64,000 nt of DNA from CAVTSA01 sp963790575 (lineage in GTDB: Bacteria; Chloroflexota; Dormibacteria; Dormibacterales; Dormibacteraceae). Location: NCBI GenBank assembly GCA_963790575.1, contig CAWBPD010000005.1:62001-126000 (forward strand). The letters run 5' to 3'. Under the pieces are notes generated by a model. It did no database searches, was not told where the DNA came from, and saw only the letters and a program-made list of their open reading frames with translations. Positions within the stretch are counted from its first letter, which is position 1; every line of letters starts with the position of its first letter. The position numbers were made by a program, and so were the translations under genes. Below are positions 8,636-17,007 of this stretch, one piece after another.

Positions 8636-10821
8636 TGTCTGCTCTGCCCGTAGTTCGAGAGGCGCGAGGGCTGCGTGCCACCGCGTGGACCCTGGCCGCG
8701 ATCACAGTGATCGCGGCCGGTCTCTCGGTGCTGCTGTTCTTGCTCAACTCCGACTCGCTGGTGGGGGTGCCGGGCCAGCCCTGGATCGTCACCGCGCTCG
8801 CGCAGGTAGGGGCGCCGGCCTGGGCCGCGGCCTCCCTGGCCGTGGTGGGCGCCTCGATCGTGCACCGGGCTCCTTCCCACCGCTTCGCCTGGGCGCTGCT
8901 CATCACCACGCTCACCGTCGGGCTGGTCCTGCTGGCGCAGGAATACGCGGTCATCGGCCTGGTGGTGGCCCCGGGCGCGCTCCCGGGAGCTGTCTTCGCC
9001 GCCTGGTTCCAGACCCTGGCCTACTACCTGATCCCGCTCGGGATCTTCGTCGTCATGCTCCTGTTTCCGACCGGTGCGCTGTTCTCGAGGCTCTTGATCC
9101 CGGTGGTCGCGGCCGCAGCGTTCATCACCGCGCTCTTCATGCTGACCCAGCTGGACCTGACCCAGCCGCTGCTGACCACGGTCCGGCCCGGCGTCCCGCT
9201 GCCGGTCACCATGCCGCCCCAACTCTGGAGAATGGGCGCGATCTTCGTCCCCGCCTTCAGGGTCACGTTCTGGGCGGTGGTCGCCCTCCCGGTCCTGGGA
9301 GCGGTGCTGATCTGGGTGCGCCTGCTCCGCTCGCGGAGCGTGGAGCGCGACCAGCTGCGGTGGATCGCCTTCACCGTGATCGTGGCCGCGGTCGGCTGGC
9401 CCGTTATCTACACCGCGCAGGTGGTCGGCGAGAGCCCGGTGGCGGAGGCCATCGGGGCCTGGGCGAGCGTGCTCTGGGTGTTCGGCATCTGCGTCGGCAC
9501 CCCGGTCACGGTCGCGATCGCGATCCTCCGCCACAACGTCTATGACATCGACCGCGTCCTGGCCCGGACGCTGCTCTACGGCGGCCTCACGCTCTTCGTG
9601 ACCCTGCTCTACATCGTCGTCGTCTTCGGCTTCGGGTCTCTGTTCGGCGGTGGAGCGCAGCCCGTCCTGTCGCTGGCCGTGATCGTGATCGCGGCGGTCG
9701 CCCTGGCTCCGCTGCGGGACCGCCTCCAGACGCTGGCCAACCGCATCGTCTACGGGCGGCGAGCGACGCCACTGGAAGCGCTCACCCAGGTGGCCCAATC
9801 CATAGGTCTGGCGCCGGCGATCGACGACACGGTGCCACAGATGGCGGCGTTGGTCGGCAACGCGACCAGCGCCGACTCGGTGGAGATCTGGCTCCGCGAC
9901 GACGATGACCTCCGCCTGGCCACGCGCTGGCCGGACGGCGCGGGAGATATCGAGCGCCGGCTGCCGATCACCGAGGATGATCTGCGGCCGCTCTTCCCGG
10001 GCGGCCGGGTGTTCCCGGTTCGCGTCCAGGATGAGCTGCTGGGGTGCATCGCCGTCACCCAGCCACCGGCGCGCCGCCTTACCCCCGCCGAGGAAAGCCT
10101 GCTCAGCGCGATCGCCAGTCATGCCGGGCTGCTGCTGCGCAACGTGCGCCTGGTCGAGGACCTGCGGGCTTCCCGCCAGCGCGTGCTGACGGCGAACGCC
10201 GACTCGCGGCGCCGCCTTGAACGTGACCTCCACGACGGTGCGCAGCAGCATCTGGTCACGGCGTCTTTGGCCCTCGGACTCGCGCGTGCGCAGCTGACGA
10301 GGGGGGATACGCCGGAGGTCGAGCGCTCTCTGGCCGAGGCCACCCAGCAGTTGAAGGAGGGCCTCGGGGAGCTGCGCAACCTGGCTCGCGGCCTCTATCC
10401 GGCCGTGCTGAGCCGGGCTGGTCTGACGGCCGCTCTGGAGGTGGTGGCCGAACGCTGGCCCTTCCGGGTCGAGACCGACCTGGAGCTGTCCGGGCGGCGC
10501 GCACCGATCGTCGAAAGCACCGCCTACTACGTGGTGGTGGAGTCGCTGACCAACGTGGGCAAGCATGCCGACGCCGGGCGGGCGACGATCCGGGCGCGCG
10601 AGGCCGGGGGCCTGCTTTTGATCGATGTCGAGGACGACGGTCGCGGAGGTGCCGACCGCTCCTCTGGATCCGGGTTGCGCGGGCTCGAGGACCGGGTCCA
10701 TACGCTTGGAGGCACCTTCAGCATGGTGTCGCCGCCCGGCGAGGGAACCCGGATCCACGTGGAGATCCCGGCCGGCGATCCGGTGCCTGAAGACACGACG
10801 CCGGTGCGCGAGGCGTTGTAA
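8635..10821 (+). CDS. Membrane sensor histidine kinase (HisKA_3 / NarL partner type) with GAF domain
   Basis: The 728-residue protein begins with about eight or nine hydrophobic segments (residues 15-370). A GAF-like domain follows at about 390-515, then HisKA_3 dimerisation with the phospho-His in RDLHDGAQQH (residue 533). The ATPase domain has an N box ESLTNVGKHA and G box VEDDGRGG, then SGSGLRGLEDRV. ATG 8635 is used because it overlaps the stop of the propeller gene; the open frame extends 92 codons upstream but only antisense to or inside that gene. This type of kinase pairs with LuxR-output regulators, and one lies 45 bp downstream (10866). Confidence 0.9.
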   Translation: MSALPVVREARGLRATAWTLAAITVIAAGLSVLLFLLNSDSLVGVPGQPWIVTALAQVGAPAWAAASLAVVGASIVHRAPSHRFAWALLITTLTVGLVLLAQEYAVIGLVVAPGALPGAVFAAWFQTLAYYLIPLGIFVVMLLFPTGALFSRLLIPVVAAAAFITALFMLTQLDLTQPLLTTVRPGVPLPVTMPPQLWRMGAIFVPAFRVTFWAVVALPVLGAVLIWVRLLRSRSVERDQLRWIAFTVIVAAVGWPVIYTAQVVGESPVAEAIGAWASVLWVFGICVGTPVTVAIAILRHNVYDIDRVLARTLLYGGLTLFVTLLYIVVVFGFGSLFGGGAQPVLSLAVIVIAAVALAPLRDRLQTLANRIVYGRRATPLEALTQVAQSIGLAPAIDDTVPQMAALVGNATSADSVEIWLRDDDDLRLATRWPDGAGDIERRLPITEDDLRPLFPGGRVFPVRVQDELLGCIAVTQPPARRLTPAEESLLSAIASHAGLLLRNVRLVEDLRASRQRVLTANADSRRRLERDLHDGAQQHLVTASLALGLARAQLTRGDTPEVERSLAEATQQLKEGLGELRNLARGLYPAVLSRAGLTAALEVVAERWPFRVETDLELSGRRAPIVESTAYYVVVESLTNVGKHADAGRATIRAREAGGLLLIDVEDDGRGGADRSSGSGLRGLEDRVHTLGGTFSMVSPPGEGTRIHVEIPAGDPVPEDTTPVREAL

Positions 10822-10865
10822 CGCGGTCGGGGTCTGCCTCGCCCCTCCCCGCAGAGGCCACTACT

Positions 10866-11588
10866 ATGTCGTGTGGGTCTGCGCGGGTGAGAAGGGAACA
10901 CGGCCAGAGGTGGGAGGGGGCGCACCGCCCGAAAGGGACGGACACCCTGCGTGTCGTCCTGGCCGAAGACTCGCTGCTGTTCCGCGAGGGGCTCTCGCGC
11001 CTGCTCGCCGAGCTCGGCATCCAGGTGGTGGCCCAGACCGACTCCACCGCCGACCTGATGCCGTTGGTCGCCACACACGGTCCGGACGTGGTGGTACTCG
11101 ACATCCGCATGCCTCCCACGCACACCGATGAGGGCCTGGTCGCCGCGGTCGAGATCCGGCGGACCCAGCCTCGGGTCGGAGTGCTGCTGCTCTCCCAGTA
11201 CGTGGAGACGCAACTGGTCCTGGCGCTGCTCGAGGAGGGCGGCGGGGTGGGCTACCTGCTGAAGGATCGGGTGGCCGACTTGGAAGCGTTCTCGTCGGCG
11301 ATCATGACCGTGGCTCGGGGCGGTTCGGTGGTCGACCCCGAGGTGGTCTCGATGCTGGTCACCTCGCGCCGCCGGGATCCGCTCGACCAGCTCACCGAGC
11401 GGGAGAAGGAAGTGTTGCGCCTGATGGCCGAGGGGCGCAGCAACCAGGCCATCTCGGACCAGCTGTACTTGAGCACCAAGACGATCGAGGCGCACGTCAC
11501 CGCGATCTTCTCCAAGCTCGACCTCGATCCCACGCCCAACGATCACCGGCGGGTGCTGGCGGTCCTCCACTACCTGCGTCACGCGTGA
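10866..11588 (+). CDS. NarL/LuxR-type response regulator, likely partner of the adjacent kinase
   Basis: The receiver domain reads LRVVLAEDSLLFREGL with phospho-acceptor Asp in VVVLDIRMPP, and Lys in GYLLKDRVAD. The C-terminal LuxR HTH is LTEREKEVLRLMAEGRSNQA through KTIEAHVTAIFSKL. It follows the kinase at 45 bp on the same strand, a classic cognate pair. The true start is unclear: ATG 10866 gives about 27 extra residues before the receiver, while GTG 10887 gives 20. The stretch between contains GGGAGGGGG, so a still later non-ATG start cannot be excluded. Confidence 0.88.
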   Translation: MSCGSARVRREHGQRWEGAHRPKGTDTLRVVLAEDSLLFREGLSRLLAELGIQVVAQTDSTADLMPLVATHGPDVVVLDIRMPPTHTDEGLVAAVEIRRTQPRVGVLLLSQYVETQLVLALLEEGGGVGYLLKDRVADLEAFSSAIMTVARGGSVVDPEVVSMLVTSRRRDPLDQLTEREKEVLRLMAEGRSNQAISDQLYLSTKTIEAHVTAIFSKLDLDPTPNDHRRVLAVLHYLRHA

Positions 11589-11627
11589 TCGCCGGCCGCG
11601 TCACCTCGAGGCCGCGAGGGGGCTGGG

Positions 11628-12380
11628 GTGGTTGAGTCGACGCTCGGAATCGACCTTGCCTCGCAGGACCGCAACACGGCCGTGTGCCTGCTGCGGTGGG
11701 GACGGCCGGTCACCATCGAGGTGGCCCGGACCGGGTTCGGCGATCGGGCCCTCGAGGACCGGATCCGCGCCGCCGGCAAGGTCGGCATCGACGTCCCCCT
11801 GGGGTGGCCGCTGCGGTTCGCGGAGGCTCTGTGTTCCTACATGTCGGGGCGTGCGTGGACGCCGCCGCACACCGAACCCGAGCTCCGGCTCCGTGCCACC
11901 GATCGCCACGTCGCCGCCGACCCCGACCGGGGACGGCACCCGCTGTCCGTCTCCACCGATCGCATCGCGATCCCGGCGATGCGGGCCGCCCGGCTCCTCA
12001 CGTCCGCGGACGCGACCTTCGACCGCGCCGGCGGCGGCAGGGTGGTGGAGGTGTATCCGGCGGCCTCGCTCAGGGCGTGGGGCTTTGACCCCACCCGCTA
12101 CAAGCACACCAAGGGCGGTGCCATCCGCCAGGCCCTGGTGGAGCGGTTCATCACCACCACGGCCGGCTGGATCACGATCACGGAGGAGCAGAAGGGAGCA
12201 TGCGTGGAGGACGACAACGTCTTCGACGCTCTCATCTGCGCGCTGACCGCGCGGGCAGCCGAGCTTGGACTCTGCGACCCCGTGCCTCCCGAGCACGCGG
12301 CGTCGGCACGAGTGGAGGGCTGGATCGCGTTGCCGGCCGCCGATTCACTCTCCCGGCTGGCGGAACGGAGGCCGGCGTGA
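11628..12380 (+). CDS. DUF429 family protein
   Basis: This 250-residue protein begins ESTLGIDLASQDRNTAVCLL, an RNase H-like first strand with Asp (GIDLA). It continues with GIDVPLGWP and VVEVYPAASLRAWG, then DDNVFDALICALTARA. This set of acidic motifs is characteristic of DUF429, a predicted nuclease-fold family without an established function. It starts at GTG 11628, 39 bp after the response regulator, so it may ride on the same transcript by position alone. The tRNA-Ala gene follows on the opposite strand. Confidence 0.75.
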   Translation: MVESTLGIDLASQDRNTAVCLLRWGRPVTIEVARTGFGDRALEDRIRAAGKVGIDVPLGWPLRFAEALCSYMSGRAWTPPHTEPELRLRATDRHVAADPDRGRHPLSVSTDRIAIPAMRAARLLTSADATFDRAGGGRVVEVYPAASLRAWGFDPTRYKHTKGGAIRQALVERFITTTAGWITITEEQKGACVEDDNVFDALICALTARAAELGLCDPVPPEHAASARVEGWIALPAADSLSRLAERRPA

Positions 12381-12402
12381 TGCGCGTTCTGAGTGAGGAA
12401 GA

Positions 12403-12478
12403 TGGTGGAGCGAAGCGGATTCGAACCGCCGACCTCTGCCGTGCGAGGGCAGCGCTCTCCCAGCTGAGCTATCGCCCC
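12403..12478 (-). tRNA. tRNA-Ala (CGC anticodon)
   Basis: The minus strand folds as a 76-nt cloverleaf: acceptor GGGGCGA with TCGCTCC, D arm GCTC..GAGC, anticodon stem CTGCC/GGCAG with loop CTCGCAC (anticodon CGC, reading GCG), and T arm GGCGG TTCGAAT CCGCT. The CCA end is encoded. A -10-like TACAAT lies about 16-21 nt upstream (12494-12499 on the minus strand). A CGC-anticodon Ala tRNA fits the high GC content. Confidence 0.95.
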
Positions 12479-12510
12479 ATCGACGCGTTCGACATTGTAC
12501 AGGTCGGCCG

Positions 12511-13239
12511 GTGAGCCCCATCGTCACCGTGACCACCGACTTCGGAGGGGGCTCGCCCTACGTGGCGGCGATGGTCGGGGTGGTGGTGGGACGGGTGCCG
12601 GAGGCACGGGTGACGGTGCTGAGCAGCACCGTGCCCGCTTTTGACGTGCTCTCGGGCGCGGTCATGCTGTGGGCGGGGACGCGGCACTGGCCGGCGGGCG
12701 CCGTGCATCTGGCGGTGGTCGATCCCGGCGTGGGGACGGCGAGAGCGGCGGTGGCGGTTCGCTGCGGCGGTTCCTGGTACGTCGGCCCCGACAATGGGCT
12801 CTTCGGCCTCGTCGCCTCTGAGACCCCGGGCGGGGTGAAGGAGGTGTGGCGCCTGTCGCGCCCACCCGGCGCCTCCGCCACCTTTGAGGGCCGTGACGTG
12901 TTCGCGCCCGCGGCCGCGGCGCTGGCGGCCGGCGTTCCACCTGCGGAGATCGGCTCGCGGACCGCCCCACTCGTGGGTCCCCTCCCCGGGGCGGGTCCCC
13001 GGGTGCTCTGGGTCGACAATTTCGGGAACCTCCTGACCGACGTCCGGGCCCGTCCCGCCGCGCTGCGCCTGGGGGAGCGGGTGGTCGATCTGCACGCCCG
13101 GACGTTCGGCGAGGCGCCGGCTACCATCCCCTTCCTGTACCTGGGCTCGATGGGCTTGTGGGAGATCGGGGTGCGCGAGGGGCGAGCGGACCGGATGCTG
13201 GGCGCCCGGTCGGGCACGAAGGTGGAGGTGCTCTCCTAG
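12511..13239 (+). CDS. SAM hydroxide adenosyltransferase / SAM hydrolase family (DUF62)
   Basis: The 242-residue protein has the hallmarks of the fluorinase/chlorinase/SAM hydroxide adenosyltransferase superfamily: VTVTTDFGGGSPYVAAM at the N-terminus, VVDPGVGT, YVGPDNGLF, FEGRDVFAPAAA, and WVDNFGNLLTD. Most members without halogenase features split S-adenosylmethionine to adenosine and methionine. GTG 12511 has TACAGG 7 nt upstream, the leaderless layout, and shares this short region with the tRNA-Ala promoter on the other strand. It is convergent with, and overlaps by 4 bp, the small membrane protein at 13236. Confidence 0.85.
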   Translation: MSPIVTVTTDFGGGSPYVAAMVGVVVGRVPEARVTVLSSTVPAFDVLSGAVMLWAGTRHWPAGAVHLAVVDPGVGTARAAVAVRCGGSWYVGPDNGLFGLVASETPGGVKEVWRLSRPPGASATFEGRDVFAPAAAALAAGVPPAEIGSRTAPLVGPLPGAGPRVLWVDNFGNLLTDVRARPAALRLGERVVDLHARTFGEAPATIPFLYLGSMGLWEIGVREGRADRMLGARSGTKVEVLS

Positions 13240-13880
13240 GGAGGCCCGAACCAGCCGGAGTCCCGCGCCATCGCCCAGGGGCCGATCCGGATCGCGGCGA
13301 TGAGCATGCAGACGCCGGCCGCAACGTTCAGGAGGTCGCCGGCCAGCGTGAGCGGGAGGGCGGCCGCCTCCGCACGGTAGGTGGCGAGCGCGGGGGAAAC
13401 GCCGGCCGACGCGGGGACCGCCAGCACGGCCACGTCAAGCACGGTAACCAGGAGCCCGAGCGCGGCGAGACAGCAGATGGCGAACTGCACCCAGTACCAC
13501 CAGACCCACCGGCGCAGGGTGCCGGCGACCTGCAGCGCGCAGACGCCCAGCGACCACAGGATGGTGAACACCATGATGCCCACGAGCACGCCGCCCAGGT
13601 ACCCCCGGTACATGGAGACAGCGCTCGCGGGAATCCCCTCCGCCTGCCACTGCGCGACGACTGCGGCCTCCAGGCGGCCCCACTCGGACGGCAGCAGCGC
13701 AGCCGAGATCAGCGCCGACAACAGCCCCCACCCGGCGACCACCAGCAGGAGAAGCTGCAGCCGGCGCGTCCAGACGGTCGGGACCCGGGGTGCCGGGCGC
13801 TGCGCAGGCGCGATCGGCTGCGCCGGCACCCATCGCCATCCGTCCCAGCGCCAGTGGCCGTCGGGCGAAAGCTGTCCCAC
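13236..13880 (-). CDS. Membrane protein with N-terminal SPDGHWRWDGWRW motif
   Basis: The 214-residue protein starts with a short Trp-rich motif, SPDGHWRWDGWRWVP, that in high-GC bacteria commonly precedes membrane domains (compare DUF2510). After a Pro-rich linker there are four hydrophobic segments (about residues 42-62, 90-115, 128-155 and 182-200). No catalytic motif is visible. It overlaps the 3' end of the SAM-hydrolase gene by 4 bp and lies 10 bp downstream of the next membrane gene on the same strand, so the two membrane genes are probably co-transcribed. Confidence 0.65.
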   Translation of the reverse strand: MGQLSPDGHWRWDGWRWVPAQPIAPAQRPAPRVPTVWTRRLQLLLLVVAGWGLLSALISAALLPSEWGRLEAAVVAQWQAEGIPASAVSMYRGYLGGVLVGIMVFTILWSLGVCALQVAGTLRRWVWWYWVQFAICCLAALGLLVTVLDVAVLAVPASAGVSPALATYRAEAAALPLTLAGDLLNVAAGVCMLIAAIRIGPWAMARDSGWFGPP

Positions 13881-13890
13881 CGCTTGAAAG

Positions 13891-14967
13891 CTACCCCGCC
13901 GGGACCTCGTGTGGGGCGACCGGCATCGCGACCCCTTCCATCCGGGCCGGCCGGCTCCGTGCCACGCCGAGGCCGACCAGACCGAAGACGACCAGGATGA
14001 GCAGGATCTGGGCAGCCACGTCGGCGGGCCCGGTCCGAGCGCCGAGATCGGTGCGGCCGGCGAGGAACGCCGCCAGGCTCAGCCAGGAGTAGGTGCCGAC
14101 CGCGCCGGCGCCCACCGCCAGGCAGCCCATCGGCGCCCACCCACGCCGGCGTGAGCCTGCCAGCGCCACTCCGGCCACCCCCGCCAGCGCGAGCAGCATG
14201 AGAACCACCACCCAGCCGGCCGGGACACCTTTGGCCGGAAGCGTGTGTCGCACCACCTCGAACGCCGAAAGCAGGGCCAGGACCACCGGGAAGGCAAGCC
14301 AGGGGAGCCACGACCCCGTCTCGGCGGGCTGGGGCACCCGGCGCGGAAAGGCGGCGAAGGCGGCCACCACGAGAGCGCTTACCAACAGCGTCACCGCCAG
14401 CAGCTGGCCCCACGACGCGACAAAGTGGGACGACGCTACCTGGAATGCGGTGTCGACCACGGCCCCCAGGGCGAGCAGTGCGGCCGCCACCCCCAGCCCG
14501 GGCAACCGCAGCCAGGGCTCGGTGCGCCGCGGGCCGGCCACGCCCTCCGCGATCAGGATCGGGGTCGTGATGCTGAAGACCACGTGGATCCCGACCACAA
14601 AGGTGTCCCATGCGAACGAGGTGCCGAGGGCCGGGACGAAGCCGTAGCGAAGCAGATGCAGGCCGGCGTAGTGGGGGTTGAAGAGCGACATCGTCGTGAT
14701 GCCCTCCTCGAAGATCCCGTAGGCGACCGCCAGCACGACGATGGTCGGCCACCCCCGGCCGGCGCGGCGCGTGACCTCACGGATCAGGAGGGCACCGCCA
14801 CCGTAGAGCGGGAGCAGGACCACCAGGAGATAGAACTGCCTGAGCGGGAAGTCACCGAGCAGGAACTCCGCCACCAGGGGGGAGAGGACGACCAGGAGCA
14901 AGGCGGGCGCGATCCGGGCCCAGAAGCGTGGCGCCCGCGAGGCGCCGGCGTTCGGCGATCGTTGCAT
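13891..14967 (-). CDS. Polytopic membrane protein of unknown function
   Basis: This 358-residue protein has about ten hydrophobic segments. Between the second and fourth is the conserved-looking patch AYGIFEEGITTMSLFNPHY, whose buried EE pair recalls membrane proteases or transporters, though I cannot place it in a named family. ATG 14967 is preceded by TACGGT and 6 nt, the leaderless pattern. It is followed after 10 bp by the Trp-motif membrane protein. Confidence 0.65.
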   Translation of the reverse strand: MQRSPNAGASRAPRFWARIAPALLLVVLSPLVAEFLLGDFPLRQFYLLVVLLPLYGGGALLIREVTRRAGRGWPTIVVLAVAYGIFEEGITTMSLFNPHYAGLHLLRYGFVPALGTSFAWDTFVVGIHVVFSITTPILIAEGVAGPRRTEPWLRLPGLGVAAALLALGAVVDTAFQVASSHFVASWGQLLAVTLLVSALVVAAFAAFPRRVPQPAETGSWLPWLAFPVVLALLSAFEVVRHTLPAKGVPAGWVVVLMLLALAGVAGVALAGSRRRGWAPMGCLAVGAGAVGTYSWLSLAAFLAGRTDLGARTGPADVAAQILLILVVFGLVGLGVARSRPARMEGVAMPVAPHEVPAG

Positions 14968-15057
14968 GGGTTGACCGTATCCGCCGCGGGTACCGGAGAT
15001 CCAGTCACGACGGTCAGGATTCCGGGGTGACGAAACTCACAGTGCGGAGTCGCAGAG

Positions 15058-15120
15058 CCCGAATGCCGGCGATCGGGGGGTCTGCACCGGCCTTGGGGGC
15101 CCCGAATGCCGGCGATCGGG
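15058..15120. repeat. Family-A tandem repeat, two units
   Basis: The 20-mer CCCGAATGCCGGCGATCGGG occurs at 15058-15077 and 15101-15120, with related spacer sequence (TCTGCAC..CCTTGGGGGCC). The same two-unit arrangement, spaced one base closer, is at 28008-28069. Both copies lie just 3' of a small ribosomal-protein gene on the minus strand. Confidence 0.85.
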
Positions 15121-15139
15121 AGGCACGCGCAGACATGAC

Positions 15140-15174
15140 GAGCGGGCCCGGCGCCTCCAGGCGCCTGCCCGCTC
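15140..15174 (-). terminator. Strong hairpin downstream of the bS22-like gene
   Basis: GAGCGGGC-cc-GGCGCCT pairs with AGGCGCC-t-GCCCGCTC around a 2-nt turn, 18 nt past the stop codon of the bS22-like gene. There is no T-tract, as usual for high-GC terminators. The function is inferred from strength and position. Confidence 0.6.
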
Positions 15175-15192
15175 GTACGTGGGACCGGCCGG

Positions 15193-15282
15193 CTAGCGCC
15201 GCTGCCAGCGGGTCTTCTTCAGCATCTTCTTGTGCTTGTGCTTGCGCATCTTCTTGCGCCGCTTTTTGATGACCGAACCCAA
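15193..15282 (-). CDS. bS22-like small ribosomal protein (AURKAIP1/COX24 domain), 29 residues
   Basis: This tiny gene translates as a very basic peptide starting GSVIKKRRKKMRKHKHKK and ending KKTRWQRR. That pattern (SVIKKRRKKM..HKHRK..KKTR..R) is that of the actinobacterial 30S protein bS22 and the COX24/AURKAIP1 domain. The start is TTG 15282, with GGGAG about 9 nt upstream on the minus strand. It is nearly complete relative to known bS22 proteins (about 33 residues). Nineteen of 29 residues are Lys, Arg or His. It is followed by a strong hairpin and family-A repeats. Confidence 0.85.
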   Translation of the reverse strand: MGSVIKKRRKKMRKHKHKKMLKKTRWQRR

Positions 15283-15382
15283 AACTGCTCCCGGGGTGGT
15301 GAGGATGAACGAGGAATCGGGTCACGGTCGAACCGGGGGTGGGACTGGCCGCGGACCACGCGAGATCATACACTCCCCGCAC

Positions 15383-16861
15383 GTGACCATCACTCTCTTC
15401 ACCGGCGCCTCCACAGACATCGCCTGCGGTCCCGACGGCCGGATCCTCGCCACCGGCGCGGGCGCGGCGGAAGCCGCGGGAGCCGGGGCGCGACGGGTCG
15501 CCTTGCGCGGACGTGTGCTGCCCGGCCTGCACGACGCCCACCTGCACCTGAGCGGGCTTGCCGATGCCGAACTGACGGTCGACCTGACCACCGCGCGTTC
15601 GCTTGACGACGCGCTGCGGCGGATCGCTCGCTCGCTCCCCCGCCCGGGGGTGGACGCCTGGGTGGTGGGCCGCGGCTGGTACGCCCAACGCTGGCCGGAA
15701 CAGCCGGCCGCGAAGCCGCTCGACGCGATCGTCGGCGACCGCCCCGCGTTCCTGGTCCAGCGCGATGGACACTCCGCCTGGGTGTCGTCCGCTTCCCTCC
15801 GCCTCGCCGGCATCGACGCCACCACGCAGGACCCACCCGGGGGGCGCATCGAACGGGATCGGGATGGCAATCCGACGGGCGTGCTCCGGGAGCGGGCCAT
15901 CGACCTGGTCCGGCGCATCGTTCCCGAGCCGGACGACGTGACGCGCGACCGGGGCCTGACGCGGGCTCTGCGCCGGCTGGCGGCGAGCGGTCTGACTTCC
16001 GTTTCCTGCATGGACCAGGCCCCGATCCTGCGGTCCCTGCAGCGGCTCCACCAGGCGGGCCGGCTTCCGATCCGCGTCACCTACAACCTTCCGGTGGCGG
16101 ATCTCGAGCGCGCGGTCGAGCTCGGGGTCCGCTCCGGGCTGGGTGACGACCGGCTGCGGATCTGGGGCGTCAAGGCGTTCCTGGACGGCGCCGTCGGCAG
16201 CGGCACCGCGCTGATGTCCGGCGGCACCGGGGTCCGCCTGTACGCGACCGGCACCCTGCGCGAGATCGCCGAGACCTGTGCCGCGGCGGAGCTGAACGTG
16301 GCCTGGCACGCGATCGGCGACCTCGCCGTGCACCAGGCTCTGGACGCGCTGGAGCCGCTGACCGGCATCTGGTCCTGGTGGCGTCCGCGGATCGAGCACG
16401 CCCAGTTCGTCCAGGTCGAGGATCGGGAGCGGATGGGGCGGCTGGGGGTGATCGCGTCCATGCAGCCGTCGCACGCGGTGACCGATCGCGAGCTGGTCCA
16501 GCGGCAGTGGCCGGACGCAGCGCCGCTGGGCTACGCCTGGCGGGCCCTGGCCGACGCCGGGGTGGTGCTCGCGTTCGGGTCCGACGCGCCGGTGGAACCG
16601 GCCGACCCCCTGTACGGGATCGACGCCGCGACCGGGTGGCGGCGACGCGTCGGCTGGCTGCCCGAGCTGGCGCTTCGCGAGGCGCAGGCGATCCGCGCCT
16701 CCACCTGGGGGGCCGCCTACGCGGTGGGGATGGAAGGCCGTCTGGGCAGTCTGCGCCGGGGCCGGCTCTGCGACCTGACGCTGGTCGAGGACGGGCGTGT
16801 GGCCGCCACCGTTGTGGGCGGCGAGGTGGTCTGGCGTCGCGCTTCCGGTCGTCACACCTAG
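15383..16861 (+). CDS. YtcJ-like amidohydrolase (amidohydrolase family 3)
   Basis: The protein has about 492 residues. Metal-site motifs are HDAHLHLSG, the Lys in IWGVKAFLDGAVGSGTA, AWHAIGD, RIEHAQF and FGSDAPVEPADP. This order is typical of amidohydrolase family 3 (YtcJ-like) enzymes, which act on N-acyl or formamide-like bonds; the substrate is unknown. I chose GTG 15383 because the fold begins there (VTITLFTGA). The open frame extends to 15230, but that part overlaps the divergent bS22-like gene. It is monocistronic and ends just before the family-B repeats. Confidence 0.82.
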   Translation: MTITLFTGASTDIACGPDGRILATGAGAAEAAGAGARRVALRGRVLPGLHDAHLHLSGLADAELTVDLTTARSLDDALRRIARSLPRPGVDAWVVGRGWYAQRWPEQPAAKPLDAIVGDRPAFLVQRDGHSAWVSSASLRLAGIDATTQDPPGGRIERDRDGNPTGVLRERAIDLVRRIVPEPDDVTRDRGLTRALRRLAASGLTSVSCMDQAPILRSLQRLHQAGRLPIRVTYNLPVADLERAVELGVRSGLGDDRLRIWGVKAFLDGAVGSGTALMSGGTGVRLYATGTLREIAETCAAAELNVAWHAIGDLAVHQALDALEPLTGIWSWWRPRIEHAQFVQVEDRERMGRLGVIASMQPSHAVTDRELVQRQWPDAAPLGYAWRALADAGVVLAFGSDAPVEPADPLYGIDAATGWRRRVGWLPELALREAQAIRASTWGAAYAVGMEGRLGSLRRGRLCDLTLVEDGRVAATVVGGEVVWRRASGRHT

Positions 16862-16863
16862 CG

Positions 16864-16996
16864 CGCCCGGATGAGCCCCGCTGGTGCACCTCCGGGGCCC
16901 AACACGCCCGGACAAGCCCCGCTGGTGCACCTCCGGGGCCCAACGCGCCGTTCTTGACCGGCAACGTGGGCTATTGGTGCACTGTGCACAGTGCAC
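16864..16996. repeat. Family-B repeat locus: two 41-bp tandem units plus a 20-bp palindrome
   Basis: Units at 16864-16904 and 16905-16945 share CCCGCTGGTGCACCTCCGGG and differ at a few bases. After a 31-bp gap comes the perfect palindrome GTGCACTGTGCACAGTGCAC (16977-16996). Inverted relatives occur at 46769-46889. The locus lies between the convergent ends of the amidohydrolase and HIT genes. Confidence 0.85.
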
Positions 16997-17007
16997 CTAC
17001 GGCCGTT

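Noticed and set aside
8398..10758. 786-codon open frame on the minus strand
   Set aside because: It is antisense to the histidine kinase, has His/Arg/Gln-rich low-complexity content and no family pattern; high GC makes such shadows long.
15058..15120. Possible CRISPR array (also 28008-28069)
   Set aside because: Only two repeats per locus, spacers are similar to each other, and no cas genes are present.
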